From NCBI GenBank assembly GCA_020047775.1, contig JAIFNK010000274.1, positions 10,395 through 19,855 on the forward strand: a stretch of 9,461 bases of DNA, in the 5' to 3' direction. Within the stretch, counting starts at the first letter, position 1. Each line of letters opens with the position of its first letter. Origin of the DNA: Akkermansia sp. (GTDB taxonomy: Bacteria; Verrucomicrobiota; Verrucomicrobiia; Verrucomicrobiales; Akkermansiaceae). The notes beneath the pieces are model-generated. The model searched no databases, had not been told where the DNA came from, and saw nothing but the letters and a program-made list of their open reading frames with translations. Positions 8,889-9,461 of the stretch are shown one piece after another. A program made the position numbers and the translations under genes.

Positions 8889-9461
8889 CTAATCGTTCAA
8901 ATCCAGGGAATCAAACCCGGGAATGGGGGCGGTCTCGGGTTTGTGAACCTTGAGCAGCACTTTGCCGGCGCGGGCCTGGAGGGCTTTCCACTCGGTGTAT
9001 TTGTCATCCTTGTCCATGTGGGCTTTGATGCCGCCGCGCAGGCGCGTGACTTCGATGTATTCGATGACGTCCTGCAGGGCTTTGGCCGCGACCTTGGAAT
9101 CGGCGGGCGAAAGTTTTTCGAAGCCTTCGGCGTTGGTGATGAGGCTCTCTGCGGCGGAGACGACGCCTTTTTCGAGACAATACATGAGCGTTCTCAGCGC
9201 GCGGGCTTCGTGGATGGTTCCGAGCAGCTTCACGATGCGCGGCTCGAGGGTGAGTTTGAGCAGGGCATCGGCGAAGTCCATGCGCTGGGCGCTGGTGATG
9301 TCGCCATATCCCTTGGGTCCGATGACCATGCGCCGGACGGCATGGGGGCCGAGGATTAGCGCGCGCTTGGGGTTGGCGGCCGCTATTTCCAGCATGACCT
9401 TGTCCGCCTCGCGGGAGGGTGAATAGGAAAGTGCATACATGACCCGGCTGAATTCCGCAGG
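8889..9461 (-). CDS. Unrecognised helical protein, possibly HEAT-like, 5' end probably beyond the window
   Basis: The frame ends in TAG at 8889 and is open to the right edge. An internal ATG at 9440 would give 183 residues, but it has no Shine-Dalgarno, and the seven codons before it (PAEFSRV) continue an apparent amphipathic helix, so the true start is probably outside the window. The sequence is almost entirely predicted helix. The first part (MYALSYSPSREADKVMLEIA, then a second similar helix) has the rhythm of HEAT-type repeats. The C-terminal tail is short and acidic. There is no membrane segment, signal peptide or catalytic motif that I can recognise. It shares the strand of the MoxR cluster but is separated from it by 247 bases, so membership of the same operon is doubtful. 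I do not assign a function. Confidence 0.65.
   Translation of the reverse strand, partial: PAEFSRVMYALSYSPSREADKVMLEIAAANPKRALILGPHAVRRMVIGPKGYGDITSAQRMDFADALLKLTLEPRIVKLLGTIHEARALRTLMYCLEKGVVSAAESLITNAEGFEKLSPADSKVAAKALQDVIEYIEVTRLRGGIKAHMDKDDKYTEWKALQARAGKVLLKVHKPETAPIPGFDSLDLND

Noticed and set aside
8811..9359. 182-codon plus-strand frame
   Set aside because: It is antisense to the helical protein gene, with a Gly/Phe/Asp-rich translation typical of a complementary shadow; the minus frame has better amino-acid composition.

Overview
The window is GC-rich and densely coded, with every recognised gene on the minus strand. It reads from right to left as the 3' part of a helical, HEAT-like protein gene, a 247-base gap, and then a tight five-gene cluster: a MoxR-type AAA+ ATPase, a DUF58 protein with a VWA fold, a BatA-type membrane protein with a VWA domain, a second large membrane VWA protein with a Rossmann/glutamine-amidotransferase-like domain, and a large DUF4175-like membrane protein that runs off the left edge. 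This gene set and order resemble the MoxR/DUF58/BatA/VWA clusters of Verrucomicrobiota and Planctomycetota. Base composition and protein style point to Verrucomicrobiota (inference, moderate confidence).

Layout: 1-2144 DUF4175-like protein (3' end outside the window); 2144-4513 VWA/GATase-like protein; 4518-6683 BatA-domain VWA protein; 6680-7606 DUF58 protein; 7637-8641 MoxR ATPase; 8642-8888 intergenic control region; 8889-9461 unrecognised protein (5' end probably outside the window). The five clustered genes are separated by 30, -4, 4 and -1 bases, so they are almost certainly one transcript with translational coupling. Only the first gene, moxR, has a clear Shine-Dalgarno sequence. The gap before it holds a perfect 21-base inverted repeat, a direct repeat overlapping the ribosome binding site, and a possible short leader reading frame.

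Working model (inference from family knowledge): the MoxR ATPase acts as a chaperone or remodeller on the VWA proteins. The soluble DUF58 protein is the adaptor, and the three membrane proteins form an envelope complex with large extracytoplasmic regions. The substrate and physiological role of these clusters are not established. The two large VWA proteins share a parallel layout (N-terminal membrane helices, VWA, beta-rich region, Rossmann-like domain, beta-rich region, C-terminal helix), which suggests an ancient duplication or a paired complex.
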